Positions 35,141-43,702 of a stretch of DNA of 64,000 bases are shown piece after piece. Position 1 is the stretch's first letter. Every line of letters starts with the position of its first letter. Location of the stretch: NCBI RefSeq assembly GCF_029975155.1, contig NZ_JARKPQ010000200.1:106725-170724 (forward strand), written 5' to 3'. Position numbers and translations under genes: made by a program. The notes under the pieces were generated by a model. That model saw nothing but the letters and a program-made list of their open reading frames with translations. It was not told where the DNA came from and ran no database searches. Source of the DNA: Propionicimonas sp. (GTDB taxonomy: Bacteria; Actinomycetota; Actinomycetes; Propionibacteriales; Propionibacteriaceae).

Positions 35141-35383
35141 GTGAAGGCGACGGTCAAGGCCATCTCCGCGATGGCCGACTACTTCGGCAAGATGGCGGAG
35201 TCGTCCAGCAATGCGGAGGTCAAGAAGGCCCTCCTCGGGATCCAGAAGGGCTACGACAAGCTCAGCGACCTGTATGACAAGATCCTGCTCAAGAACGACC
35301 TCGCCGCCGCGGCGGACGCCGCCGTGGTCACGGCCGAACTCCAGGAGTCGCTGGACGCGTTTGCGAAGCTCTGCGCCGCCTGA
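35141..35383 (+). pseudogene. Lipoprotein-like C-terminal helical domain, displaced
   Basis: 80 aa of well-behaved amphipathic helix (KAISAMADYFGKMAESSSNA, KKALLGIQKGYDKLSDLYDK, LQESLDAFAKLCAA), the kind of domain that follows a lipobox and linker in small actinobacterial lipoproteins. It has no signal sequence of its own. Its 5' end faces the 5' end of the minus-strand lipoprotein half; inverting about 260 bp would place the halves in one orientation. Confidence 0.4.
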
Positions 35384-35694
35384 GCCCCGGCGCGTTGTTT
35401 CCTGAAGGCCTCTGCGAAGAGTTGTCGAACGGCGGTCGGGAACGAGCCGAGGTTCACACTCCATCCCATCCGATAGTCAGACCGGGCGCGGGTGAAGGCG
35501 TGGGACAGGCCGTCGATCCAGCCAGCGGTGACGCGCAGGTCATTATTCTCCTCAGGTGGGCGCTGCGACGACCCACAGCTCCGCCCCGTTCGCGCCCAGA
35601 TGGGCGAACGGAGTGGAGAACTCCGCTCATCACAGGTGGAGAAATCCACTGGCTACCAGTGGAGAAATCCGTCAGCTTCCACTAGTGTGGACGC
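35384..35694. promoter_or_regulatory. 311-bp gap with 23-bp-spaced iterons upstream of the ATPase gene
   Basis: GTGGAGAAnTCC starts at 35613 (GTGGAGAACTCC), 35636 and 35659 (both GTGGAGAAATCC), an exact 23-bp period of about two helical turns. The inverted TCCAC/GTGGA pair at about 35679-35692 follows immediately before the GTG at 35695. This is a likely multi-site operator. No gene is seen in the rest of the gap. Confidence 0.5.
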
Positions 35695-36939
35695 GTGCCG
35701 CTGTATGTTCCTCGCATCGTCGACGACGAGATCTCACGCTCTCTGAGTTCGGCCGGCGCCGTGGTGCTCCGCGGCACGCGCGCGGTGGGAAAGACAGAGT
35801 CTGCGCGCCGCGTGGCCGCTTCCGAGCTGCGACTCGATTCGACAGACCCTCGTGCGGTGCTTGCCAGGGCCCAACCCGGCTCCGCGCTGGACGGTGCGAT
35901 GCCCCGTCTGCTGGATGAGTGGCAGGTCGTGCCGGAGCTGTGGAACGAGGTGCGGCACGCCGTCGACGATCGCCAGGCCACCGGGCAGTTCTTGTTAACC
36001 GGTTCCGCTTGGCCGAATGACAGCCATCTGCTCCACTCTGGGGCGGGCCGATTCGCGCAGGTGACGATGCGGACGATGTCGCTGGCCGAGACCGGCGACT
36101 CGACGGGCGAGGTGTCCCTGGCGGCCCTGTTCGATGACCGGGTCCCCCTGGCCGAGTCGGCGTCGGACTTTGCTGGTCTGGTCCGTCGGCTGGTGCGGGG
36201 TGGCTGGCCCGGCTGGCTCGGGGCGGACGAAGCTGTGGCCAGGTCTCGGGCAGGCTCGTACCTCAACGACATTGCGGAGCACGACTTTCCCAGTCTGGCC
36301 GGGCCCCGCCGCGACCCACGGCGACTCCTGGCATTCCTGCGCGCGCTGGCCGGATTGAGTGCGCAACCAGCGACCTACGCCGCGATCACCCGCCGCATGA
36401 ACGAGGACTCCGCAGGCGTGGGGGCGGCGGCCGTCCCCGAACTCCACGACCTGGCGCAGCGCCTGTACCTCGTCGAAGACCAGCCGGCCTGGTCGCCGTC
36501 ACTCCGCTCGCGCACGGCGCTGCTACAGACCCCGTCGCGGCATCTGGCGGATCCGTCGCTCGCGGCGGCGCTGCTAGGCGCCGGCACCGATCGGCTGTTG
36601 GGCGAGCCGCAGACTCTGGGCTTCCTCTTCGAGTCTCAGGTTGTCCACGACCTGCGCATCTTCGCTCAGGCGATGGGCGCTCGAGGTGTCTTCCACTACC
36701 GCGATGCCAGGGCACGCGACGAACTCGACGCTGTGGTGGAGGCATCTGATGGTCGCTGGATTGCCATCGAGGTCAAACTTGGCGTTGGACAGGTGGATGC
36801 GGCCGCCGCGAACCTGCGGCGCGTCACCGCAAAGGTCTCTCGACCGCCAGAGGCGTGTGTGGTCGTCGTTCCCACCGGTGTGGCGCATCGCCGCTCCGAC
36901 GGCGTCCTGGTCGTGCCACTCACCGTGCTGGGGCCTTGA
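35695..36939 (+). CDS. ATP-binding protein with DUF4143 domain
   Basis: 414 aa. LRGTRAVGKTESARR is the P-loop of the AAA_14 family and LLDEWQVVPELWNEVRHAVD its Walker-B region; FLLTGSA is sensor 1. The C-terminal half is DUF4143-like, ending with a PD-(D/E)XK-like segment (FHYRDARARDELDAVVE, IAIEVKLG), as in many AAA_14-DUF4143 proteins. The P-loop is only 25 residues from the start, normal for this family. Function is unknown; these genes often move between genomes. It may be leaderless or started from the GTG beside the iterons. Confidence 0.85.
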   Translation: MPLYVPRIVDDEISRSLSSAGAVVLRGTRAVGKTESARRVAASELRLDSTDPRAVLARAQPGSALDGAMPRLLDEWQVVPELWNEVRHAVDDRQATGQFLLTGSAWPNDSHLLHSGAGRFAQVTMRTMSLAETGDSTGEVSLAALFDDRVPLAESASDFAGLVRRLVRGGWPGWLGADEAVARSRAGSYLNDIAEHDFPSLAGPRRDPRRLLAFLRALAGLSAQPATYAAITRRMNEDSAGVGAAAVPELHDLAQRLYLVEDQPAWSPSLRSRTALLQTPSRHLADPSLAAALLGAGTDRLLGEPQTLGFLFESQVVHDLRIFAQAMGARGVFHYRDARARDELDAVVEASDGRWIAIEVKLGVGQVDAAAANLRRVTAKVSRPPEACVVVVPTGVAHRRSDGVLVVPLTVLGP

Positions 36940-37086
36940 TCACTGATCCCGGATGTCGCGCCTCATGCCGTGTGCTCAAACGAGCGTTCATTGGCGGACC
37001 TCGTTGTACACGTGTTTCGTTCCGTGTGACTGTTTCACGCAGCCTGCGAGGCGCTCGACCCACTCACCGGATCCGAAGCGAACGAG

Positions 37087-37678
37087 GAGGATCTCCCACA
37101 GCGAGCGCCACCGAGGATCTCGCAGAGATCCTGCAAGAACTGAGCCGCAACCAAGAGATGACCGCAATGGTCAGGGGTCGGCGAGGTGTCCACCCTGGCG
37201 GGCCTGACCTGTCGTCAGCCGTGCGGCCAGATTCGTCGGCTTTTGTCAGGATCAGCCAGTACGTCACCGGCAAGCTGGAGCCGTCCACCGCCATGCTGGA
37301 TCGACTGCTACCGATGCTGGGCGTGCAGGTGTCGGTGAGCGTGACTCCGGTGCGGATGGAGCGCACCAAATACCGCTCGTGGTTACTGCACCGGGAAGTG
37401 CTCCGGAAGACCCGTGACGGCCTGTCGGACGAGGACTGGGTTCGTCTCGGCAGGACTCCTGATCAGGTGCGGGTTCGAGCCCAGGGCCACGTCACCTGAG
37501 GAACATCGATCGCTGGCAGCGCAACGTCGACGAGCGCGACCTGGACCAGTTCCGCCGCGTACTGACCGACGGGTCCGATGACGGCATCGGGATGCGGGAG
37601 GTGTCCCCGGTCACGGGCTTCCTCACCGATGAGGAACGTCTCTCTGCCATCCGGGATTCGTGGAGAGGCGCGGCGTAG
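37087..37678 (+). pseudogene. Remnant of an XRE-type regulator/antitoxin
   Basis: Pieces in different frames match one protein: ATEDLAEILQELSRNQEM; a damaged HTH followed by RISQYVTGKLEPSTAMLDRL; ERTKYRSWLLHREVLRK; then, after a frame change near 37490, LRNIDRWQRNVDERDLDQFR and MREVSPVTGFLTDEERL ending at a TAG. This order is that of XRE regulators paired with nucleotidyltransferase-type toxins. At least one frameshift and a loss within the HTH make it non-functional. The flank 36940-37086 shows nothing I can support. Confidence 0.55.
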
Positions 37679-38055
37679 GAACTTCGAGGAGCTGCGGCAC
37701 GCGATCAGGGCCGCCTGCCAGATCATGCGGGATCTCGGGAGGACACCGACTCGGTCATCGTGGTCGGCTCACAGTCGATCCTGGGGTCGTTCAGCGAAGA
37801 CGAGCTTCCCGAGATAGCGACCCTTTCCCCCCGCGAGGGGGACACGCTGCCGAACGTGACCGACCCGGATCGGTCGGCGGCGCTCATGCCGAGAAAGCGG
37901 CATCCGCGCTCGCCGAGTTCTTCCCCGAGCCAGAGCCGGGGGTTCCCCTTGCTCTTGACGTGTCGCCCGAGCCAGGCCATGACTTTGTGCAGCCGTATCG
38001 CCGACGTGACGGAACCTGGGTTTCCGGCTATCGGAACCCGAAGTATCGCCGGTGA
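37679..38055 (+). pseudogene. Remnant of a nucleotidyltransferase-like toxin and an unidentified C-terminal fragment
   Basis: NFEELRHAIRAACQIMRDLG followed by a frame change and SVIVVGSQSILGSFSEDELP resembles the N-terminus of DUF6036-type nucleotidyltransferases (VVGSQ.ILG). Coding sense is lost after about 37830. From about 37880 a different open piece ends DFVQPYRRRDGTWVSGYRNP, which looks like the end of another protein. Together with the preceding remnant this is a decayed toxin-antitoxin locus. Confidence 0.45.
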
Positions 38056-38082
38056 GCTTTGACACGGTGGTGGGCGTGCCGA

Positions 38083-38112
38083 TTGACACCTATGGTTACG
38101 TAACCGTAAGTT
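38083..38112 (+). promoter_or_regulatory. Promoter and palindromic operator of the 2-oxoacid dehydrogenase operon
   Basis: TTGACA (38083-38088), an 18-bp spacer and TAAGTT (38107-38112). The spacer holds the perfect 12-bp palindrome GGTTACGTAACC (38094-38105). A dimeric repressor (TetR- or GntR-like size of site) bound there would block RNA polymerase directly. Confidence 0.6.
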
Positions 38113-38149
38113 AGGAGTCCTGCCGGAGCCCCGACCATCAGGAGATCCC

Positions 38150-39277
38150 TTGACCGAGCCCGCAGGCGACAACCGCGAACCGTCGGTGGCCGACGTACCG
38201 ATCCAGCTGCTCGACCCCTCCGGACGACGGGTCGAGCACCCCGACTTCCACTTCGACGGCACGGACGCCGACGTCGCGGCCAGCCTGCGCGACATGGTGC
38301 TGGCCCGGCGGATCGACACCGAGGCCACCGCGCTGCAGCGCAAGGGCGAGCTCGGCCTGTGGCCGCCGCTGCTCGGCCAGGAGGCCGCACAGATCGGCTC
38401 GGCCCGGACCGTCCGCGTCCCGGATCTCGTCGTCCCGTCCTACCGCGAGCACGGCGTCGCCTGGTGCCTCGGGATCGATCCGGTAGACCTGCTCGGCACC
38501 TTCCGCGGCACCTGCATGACGGACTGGCCCAGCCGCCCGGACCTCTTCCATCCCTATTCGTTCGTGATCGGCACCCAGACCCTGCACGCGGTCGGGATGG
38601 CGATGGCGCTGCAGCGGGACGGGCTGGTCGGCAACGACACCCCGGACGCCAACGGGGCGGCCATCGTCTACTTCGGCGACGGCGCAACCAGCCAGGGCGA
38701 CGTCAACGAAGCATTCCTCTTCGCCGCCTCCTGCGCGGCCCCGGTCGTGTTCTTCTGCCAGAACAACCAGTGGGCGATCAGCGAACCGGCCAGCCTGCAG
38801 TCCCGCGTCCCGCTCTACCGCCGCGCCGCCGGCTTCGGCTTCCCAGGCGTCCGCGTGGACGGCAACGACGTGCTCGCCGTCCACGCGGTCACCGAGTGGG
38901 CGCTCGACCGCGCGCGCCGGGGCGAGGGCCCCGTGTTGGTCGAGGCGTACACCTACCGGATGGGCGCCCACACCACGTCCGACGACCCGACCAAGTACCG
39001 GCCGTCCGCCGAGGTCGAGGAGTGGCGGGCCAAGGACCCGATCGAGCGGGTGCAGACCTACCTGCTCTCGGTCGGTGCGATCGACCAGGCGTGGCTGGAC
39101 GACCTCGCGGCCGAGGCGGACGCCCTCGGCGAGCGGCTCCGGGACGGTTGCGTCGCCCTGCCCGAGCCACACCTCGCCGACTTCTGGCATCTCGTCTACG
39201 CCAACACCCCTGACCTGCTCGTCCAGCAGCGGGACGGGTATCTCGCCTACGAAGCGTCCTTCGGGGAGGTCCGATGA
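38150..39277 (+). CDS. 2-oxoacid dehydrogenase E1 component, alpha subunit (pyruvate or branched-chain)
   Basis: 375 aa. The thiamine-diphosphate motif is clear: YFGDGATSQGDVNEAF ... FFCQNNQWAISEP (GDG-x~26-NN). The phosphorylation-loop equivalent YRMGAHTTSDDPTKYR is present. With the beta subunit it decarboxylates a 2-oxoacid and reductively acylates the lipoyl domain of E2. TTG at 38150 follows AGGAG with 6-nt spacing and is preferred over later starts. Sequence alone does not decide between pyruvate and branched-chain substrates; the alpha2beta2 architecture and AAPVVFF region fit branched-chain or Gram-positive PDH types. Confidence 0.92.
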   Translation: MTEPAGDNREPSVADVPIQLLDPSGRRVEHPDFHFDGTDADVAASLRDMVLARRIDTEATALQRKGELGLWPPLLGQEAAQIGSARTVRVPDLVVPSYREHGVAWCLGIDPVDLLGTFRGTCMTDWPSRPDLFHPYSFVIGTQTLHAVGMAMALQRDGLVGNDTPDANGAAIVYFGDGATSQGDVNEAFLFAASCAAPVVFFCQNNQWAISEPASLQSRVPLYRRAAGFGFPGVRVDGNDVLAVHAVTEWALDRARRGEGPVLVEAYTYRMGAHTTSDDPTKYRPSAEVEEWRAKDPIERVQTYLLSVGAIDQAWLDDLAAEADALGERLRDGCVALPEPHLADFWHLVYANTPDLLVQQRDGYLAYEASFGEVR

Positions 39278-40359
39278 GCACCCGGGAATCGCTGCAGGCG
39301 ATGGCTGAGCACCCCCGGACGATGGCTGAGCTTGACGAAGCCCGCTCCTCGTCGAGCTCAGACCCTTCGGCAAGCTCAGGGAGCACAACGAGGCTCACGA
39401 TGGTGAAGGCCCTCAACGCCGGACTACGGAAGGCGCTGGCGGACGACCCGAAGGTCCTGCTGTCCGGCGAGGACATCGGCGCGCTCGGCGGGGTCTTCCG
39501 GGCCACCGAAGGGCTGCAGGCGGAGTTCGGCGCCGATCGGGTGATCGACACCCCGCTGGCCGAGTCCGGCATCCTCGGGACGGCGGTGGGACTCGCGCTG
39601 CGCGGGTACCGCCCGGTCGTCGAGATCCAGTTCGACGGCTTCGTCTACCCTGCGTTCGACCAGATCGTCTCCCAGGTGTCCCGGCTGCGGTTCCGCTCGC
39701 ATGGGCAGCTGGGCGTCCCGCTGGTGATCCGCATTCCCTACGGCGGCGGCATCGGCGCGATCGAGCACCACAGCGAGTCGCCCGAGGCCTACTTCGCGCA
39801 CACGCCCGGCCTGAAGGTGGTCACGCCGTCGAACCCGTCCGACGCGTACTGGATGATCCAGCAGGCGATCGCGGACGACGACCCGGTGGTCTTCCTCGAG
39901 CCCAAGCGCCGCTACCACGAGAAGGGTCCGGTGGACGTCGACGCGTCCCCGGCGCCGCTGTACTCCGCCCGCGTCGTGAAGCAGGGCACGGACGCCACCC
40001 TGCTCACCTACGGCCCGATGGTGCGCACCTGCGTCGAGGCCGCCCTCGCCGCGGCGGAGGAGGGACGCAACCTCGAAGTGGTCGACCTGCGCTCGCTCTC
40101 CCCGCTGGACGACGCGGCGGTGTTCGCCTCCGTCCGGCGCACGGGACGCGCGATCGTCGTCCACGAGGCGGTCGGGACGCTGGGCATGGGCGCCGAACTG
40201 GCCGCCCGGATCCAGGCCGAGTGCTTCTACGAACTCCAGGCGCCGGTCCTGCGTGTCACGGGCTACGACATTCCCTATCCCCCCAGCCGGGTCGAAGATG
40301 GTTACCTGCCCGACCTGGATCGGGTGCTGGACGCCGTCGACCGGTCCCTGGCCTTCTGA
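39274..40359 (+). CDS. 2-oxoacid dehydrogenase E1 component, beta subunit
   Basis: 361 aa. The core begins LTMVKALNAGLRKALADDPK and continues with GEDIGALGGVFRATEGL, IDTPLAESGILGTAVGLA and EIQFDGFVYPAFDQIVSQ, all diagnostic of E1 beta. The ATG overlaps the alpha stop (ATGA). The first ~40 residues are unlike the family: they are Ser/Asp-rich and encoded by a palindromic repeat at 39325-39381, so the N-terminus has been extended by repeat insertion while the frame was kept. Confidence 0.92.
   Translation: MSTRESLQAMAEHPRTMAELDEARSSSSSDPSASSGSTTRLTMVKALNAGLRKALADDPKVLLSGEDIGALGGVFRATEGLQAEFGADRVIDTPLAESGILGTAVGLALRGYRPVVEIQFDGFVYPAFDQIVSQVSRLRFRSHGQLGVPLVIRIPYGGGIGAIEHHSESPEAYFAHTPGLKVVTPSNPSDAYWMIQQAIADDDPVVFLEPKRRYHEKGPVDVDASPAPLYSARVVKQGTDATLLTYGPMVRTCVEAALAAAEEGRNLEVVDLRSLSPLDDAAVFASVRRTGRAIVVHEAVGTLGMGAELAARIQAECFYELQAPVLRVTGYDIPYPPSRVEDGYLPDLDRVLDAVDRSLAF
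39325..39381. repeat. Palindromic repeat inserted in the E1 beta N-terminus
   Basis: Arms CTGAGCTTGACGAAG (39326-39340) and CTTCGGCAAGCTCAG (complement with one mismatch) enclose a short middle. The 57 bp equal 19 codons, so the reading frame is preserved. Same family as the TCGACAAGCTC/GTCGAGAC repeats at 44368-44416, 45779-45801, 48868-48892 and 54799-54874. Confidence 0.65.
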
Positions 40360-40368
40360 GGAGCGCAG

Positions 40369-41715
40369 ATGCACGAGTTCAAGCTGCCCGACCCGGGCGA
40401 GGGCCTGCTGGAGGCCGACATCGTGTCGTGGAAGGTCGCGGTCGGTGACACCGTGGCCGTGAACGATGTCCTGGTCGAGATCGAGACCGCGAAGTCACTG
40501 GTGGAGTTGCCCTCCCCCTTCGCCGGTGTGGTCGCCGAACTCCTGGTCGCCGAGGGCGCCACCGTCGAGGTGGGCACGCCGATCATCCGGATCGCCGATC
40601 CAGGGGAGTCCGCCGAGCCGCTGGCCGAGCCGGTGCCCCCGTCCGTCATCCCGGCGAACGCCGGGATGCCCGACGCCGCTCGGGGGATCCCGGGTCAGGC
40701 CCGGGATGACGTGGTCGAGCCCACGGCGTCCGACGCGCTGCTCGTCGGCTACGGCGCGAAGCAGGGCTCCGTGCACCGTCGGGCGCGCAAGGGCTCGGCG
40801 GACACGACCGCGCCGCCGCCGGCAGCATCCGTCCCGGCGTCTCCGGCATCCGTGGAGGCCCCATCGTTGCCGCGCGCGAAGCCGCCCGTCCGAAGAGTGG
40901 CGCGCGACCTGGGTATCGATCTGGCGACGGTGACCCCGACCGGCCAGGACGGCACGATCACGGCGGAGGACGTGCTCGCCGCGGCGGGCGTGGCGGCGTC
41001 CGGTGCACCGGGGGAACGGCGGATCCCGCTCCGCGGCGTCCGGCGCGAGATGTTCCGGACGATGACCGCGTCGCTCAGCGTCCCGCAGGCGACGGCGTTC
41101 CTCGAGGTCGACGTGACCGCGACCATGGAGTTGATCGAGACCCTGAAGCGGCGGCGGGACTTCACCGGGCTGCGGATCTCGCCGCTGGTGGTGTTCGCCA
41201 AGGCCGCCTGCCTGGCGATCGAGCGGGTCCCCGAGATCAACTCCAGCTACGACGAGCGCACGGACGAGGTCGTCCTGCACGAGGAGGTGAACCTCGGCAT
41301 CGCCGCGGCCACCCCGCGGGGACTGCTGGTGCCGAACATCAAGGGCGCGAACCGGCTCAACCTGCTGGAGCTCACCCGGGCGATGAACGATCTCGTCCCG
41401 CTCGCCAAGGAGGGCAAGGTGCCCCCGTCGTCCATGGCCGGCGGCACGTTCTCGATCACCAACGTCGGCGTGTTCGGGGTGGACGGCGGCACGCCGATCC
41501 CGAACAGTGGCGAGGCGGCGATCATGTGCCTGGGCACGATCCGCCGCAAGCCCTGGGTGGTCGGCCACGGTGAGACCGAGCGGATCGAGCCGCGCAGCGT
41601 CTGCACGGTGACGATCACGTTCGACCACCGCCTGGTGGACGGCGAGATGGGCTCGAAGTTCCTGGCCGACGTGTCCACGATCATGTCGGATCCGGCACTG
41701 GCCCTGCTCTTCTGA
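40369..41715 (+). CDS. 2-oxoacid dehydrogenase E2 (dihydrolipoamide acyltransferase)
   Basis: 448 aa. An N-terminal lipoyl domain has the lipoylated lysine K42 in IETAKSLVE. A linker is followed by a peripheral-subunit-binding domain (PPVRRVARDLGIDLATVTPT, about residues 167-200). The catalytic acyltransferase domain (from about 222) ends with FDHRLVDGEMG, containing the HxxxDG active site. E3 is not in this operon. Residues 93-114 of the first linker are encoded by an in-frame GTCATCCCGG repeat (VIPANAGMPDAARGIPGQAR). It starts 9 bp after E1 beta. Confidence 0.94.
   Translation: MHEFKLPDPGEGLLEADIVSWKVAVGDTVAVNDVLVEIETAKSLVELPSPFAGVVAELLVAEGATVEVGTPIIRIADPGESAEPLAEPVPPSVIPANAGMPDAARGIPGQARDDVVEPTASDALLVGYGAKQGSVHRRARKGSADTTAPPPAASVPASPASVEAPSLPRAKPPVRRVARDLGIDLATVTPTGQDGTITAEDVLAAAGVAASGAPGERRIPLRGVRREMFRTMTASLSVPQATAFLEVDVTATMELIETLKRRRDFTGLRISPLVVFAKAACLAIERVPEINSSYDERTDEVVLHEEVNLGIAAATPRGLLVPNIKGANRLNLLELTRAMNDLVPLAKEGKVPPSSMAGGTFSITNVGVFGVDGGTPIPNSGEAAIMCLGTIRRKPWVVGHGETERIEPRSVCTVTITFDHRLVDGEMGSKFLADVSTIMSDPALALLF
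40645..40710. repeat. GTCATCCCGG palindromic element inside the E2 gene
   Basis: 66 bp (22 codons) beginning GTCATCCCGGCGAACGCCGG and ending CCCGGGATGAC, in phase with the E2 frame at codon 93. It encodes the VIPANAG...GQARDD peptide known from translated copies of such repeats in many bacteria. Confidence 0.85.
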
Positions 41716-41762
41716 ACAGCAGGCCGTTTGCCGTCCAACTCGCCAACCGGCGGCGGTGAACG

Positions 41763-41785
41763 GGAATGGGACCTGTCCCCATTCC
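41763..41785 (+). terminator. Hairpin between the E2 and FG-GAP genes
   Basis: GGAATGGG and CCCATTCC form an 8-bp stem with a 7-nt loop, 48 bp after the E2 stop. No U-tract. Confidence 0.45.
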
Positions 41786-41828
41786 GGGACGGCGGGGACG
41801 TCGGGCCACGTCCGGCTACCGTGCCGCA

Positions 41829-43547
41829 ATGCGCTCGAACCCCCGGAGTGTGTCCGTCCTCGCAATCCTGTGCGCGCTCGCTGCGGGCTGCTCGACCCTT
41901 CCGGTGCCGGCTGAGGTCGTCCCTGCGGACGCGGTCGCGCCGGCACAACTCGTCCAGGCCACGAAGGCTGCGGCGGTGCGCAAGCCCGTCCACGTCCGGC
42001 GGATCGACCCGGGGCAGACGGGCTGGTTCTCGTCCCCGGCGCTGGTCGACCTGGACGGGGACGGCACCCGCGAGATCGTCGCGCCGCTGTACTCCACCTA
42101 CGTGTACTCGGCCGGCGGCGCGAAGCTGGCCACCGGCACCGCCACGGCCGGGCGGGTGTACGCGCCGTCCGTGGTGGCCGACCTCGACCATGACGGCACC
42201 ACCGAGGTCGTCGTCGGCGGCAGTGGCACCGTGGCGGCGTACGAGTGGTGCAACGGCACGCTGGGCGTGAAGGCGGGCTGGCCGGCGTCCGTGGCGAGCG
42301 GCGGGCAGAAGCCGGAGGTGCGCGGCCTCGCCGCGGCCGACCTCGACGGCGACGGCACGATCGAGGTGGTCGCGACCACGACCAACACGTCCGCCACCGG
42401 CTCGCAGGTCTTCGTCTTCTCGGCGAGCGGCAGCCTCTATCAGCCGAGCCCCGGCCACAGCCCTGCGTGGCCGCGGTACAACCAGCTCCCCGGCTCTGGC
42501 AATGACAAGGACTTCAACGGCTACGGCAACCACGGCTACGGCGCCTACGGACTGAACGTCGGCATCGGCCAGCTGGACGACGACCCGCAACTGGAGATCG
42601 TGGTCACGTTCGACAACCACCAGATCAACCTGTTCAACCACGACGGCATGTCGGTGCTCGCGTCCGACTGGTACACCAATCGCGCCAGTGGGTTCGCTGG
42701 CCGGCGGCTCGGCTGGGGTCAGTTCATCCGCTGGCTGTCGTTGTCGGTCGAGGACGCCCAGTGGCACGCGCACACCGGCGCCTGGCCGACTCCGAAGAAG
42801 GTGTCCTGGCTGCAATGGACCGCCTCGCCGCCGTCCATCGGCGACCTCGACAACGACGGTCACGCCGAGGTGATCGGGGTGCCGAACGTGGAGAAGAAGA
42901 TCCCGTACCAGACCCAGGCGCACGCGGTGATGGTGCTGGACGGCGCGCAGAACGGCGGCGTCCGCTCGGGACGGCGGCACGCGGGCTTCACCACGTTGCC
43001 GAAGACCGGCAAGCCGATCGTCCGCTCCAGCGGCGACTGGTACCCGCCCGACGGCATCCCGGCCCCGACCCTGGTCGACCTCAACGGCGACCGCCGGCTC
43101 GACATCGTGTTCCCCGGCAACGACGGCTACATCTACGCGATCAGTGCAACCGGCAAGCGGCTGTGGCGTCACGGCTACGCACCCGGCAAGAAGCGGACGT
43201 TCGCGTCCGAGGTCTCGGCCGCGGACCTCAACGGCGACGGCAGACCCGAACTCGTCTTCGGCGTGTACGGCAAGGCGAAGAAGAGTGGCCGCCTGGTCGT
43301 GCTCAAGCCCACGGGCGGGAAGATCGCGTCGCTCACCGTGCCGAAGCAGAGCACGGACGGGAACGGCATCGGCATCGCGGCGGCCCCGTCCATCGCGGAC
43401 CTGGACGGCAACGGGACCCTGGAGATCGTGACCACCTCGATCGACCACGGCCTGGACATCTGGACGGTGCCGGGCTCGACCGCCGGGACGTCCGCCTGGC
43501 CGACCGGACGCGGCTCGCTCCTGCGCAACGGCACCGTCGGCGGCTGA
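41829..43547 (+). CDS. FG-GAP/VCBS-repeat lipoprotein
   Basis: 572 aa from ATG 41829, which leaves a lipoprotein signal (VLAILCALAAGC, lipobox LAAGC). The mature part is a beta-propeller-like series of FG-GAP/VCBS repeats, each with a calcium-type DxDGDG loop: DLDGDGTREI, DLDHDGTTEV, DLDGDGTIEV, DLDNDGHAEV, DLNGDRRLDI, DLNGDGRPEL, DLDGNGTLEI. It would be anchored outside the membrane and bind protein or carbohydrate partners. A TACCGT box just before the start suggests a leaderless transcript. The specific ligand is unknown. Confidence 0.88.
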   Translation: MRSNPRSVSVLAILCALAAGCSTLPVPAEVVPADAVAPAQLVQATKAAAVRKPVHVRRIDPGQTGWFSSPALVDLDGDGTREIVAPLYSTYVYSAGGAKLATGTATAGRVYAPSVVADLDHDGTTEVVVGGSGTVAAYEWCNGTLGVKAGWPASVASGGQKPEVRGLAAADLDGDGTIEVVATTTNTSATGSQVFVFSASGSLYQPSPGHSPAWPRYNQLPGSGNDKDFNGYGNHGYGAYGLNVGIGQLDDDPQLEIVVTFDNHQINLFNHDGMSVLASDWYTNRASGFAGRRLGWGQFIRWLSLSVEDAQWHAHTGAWPTPKKVSWLQWTASPPSIGDLDNDGHAEVIGVPNVEKKIPYQTQAHAVMVLDGAQNGGVRSGRRHAGFTTLPKTGKPIVRSSGDWYPPDGIPAPTLVDLNGDRRLDIVFPGNDGYIYAISATGKRLWRHGYAPGKKRTFASEVSAADLNGDGRPELVFGVYGKAKKSGRLVVLKPTGGKIASLTVPKQSTDGNGIGIAAAPSIADLDGNGTLEIVTTSIDHGLDIWTVPGSTAGTSAWPTGRGSLLRNGTVGG

Positions 43548-43590
43548 CCTCCCCGCCCTTCCGTCCCGCCGCTCCCCGCCGTTCCCCGCA

Positions 43591-43640
43591 CGCAAAGTGG
43601 ACCGAAACCGCCGTCATCGGCGCTCTCGGTCCACCTTGCG
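43591..43640. terminator. Long hairpin before the rhodanese gene
   Basis: CGCAAAGTGGACCGA (43591-43605) pairs with TCGGTCCACCTTGCG (43626-43640) with one mismatch, and an inner CGCCG/CGGCG stem lies in the loop. The GTGGACCGA core recurs at 45811-45818. Confidence 0.6.
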
Positions 43641-43702
43641 CGGCGGGTGCGGAGGGGACGGGCGTCCATCGGCGGCACAGCCCGTCCTCTAGAGTCTGGA
43701 AC

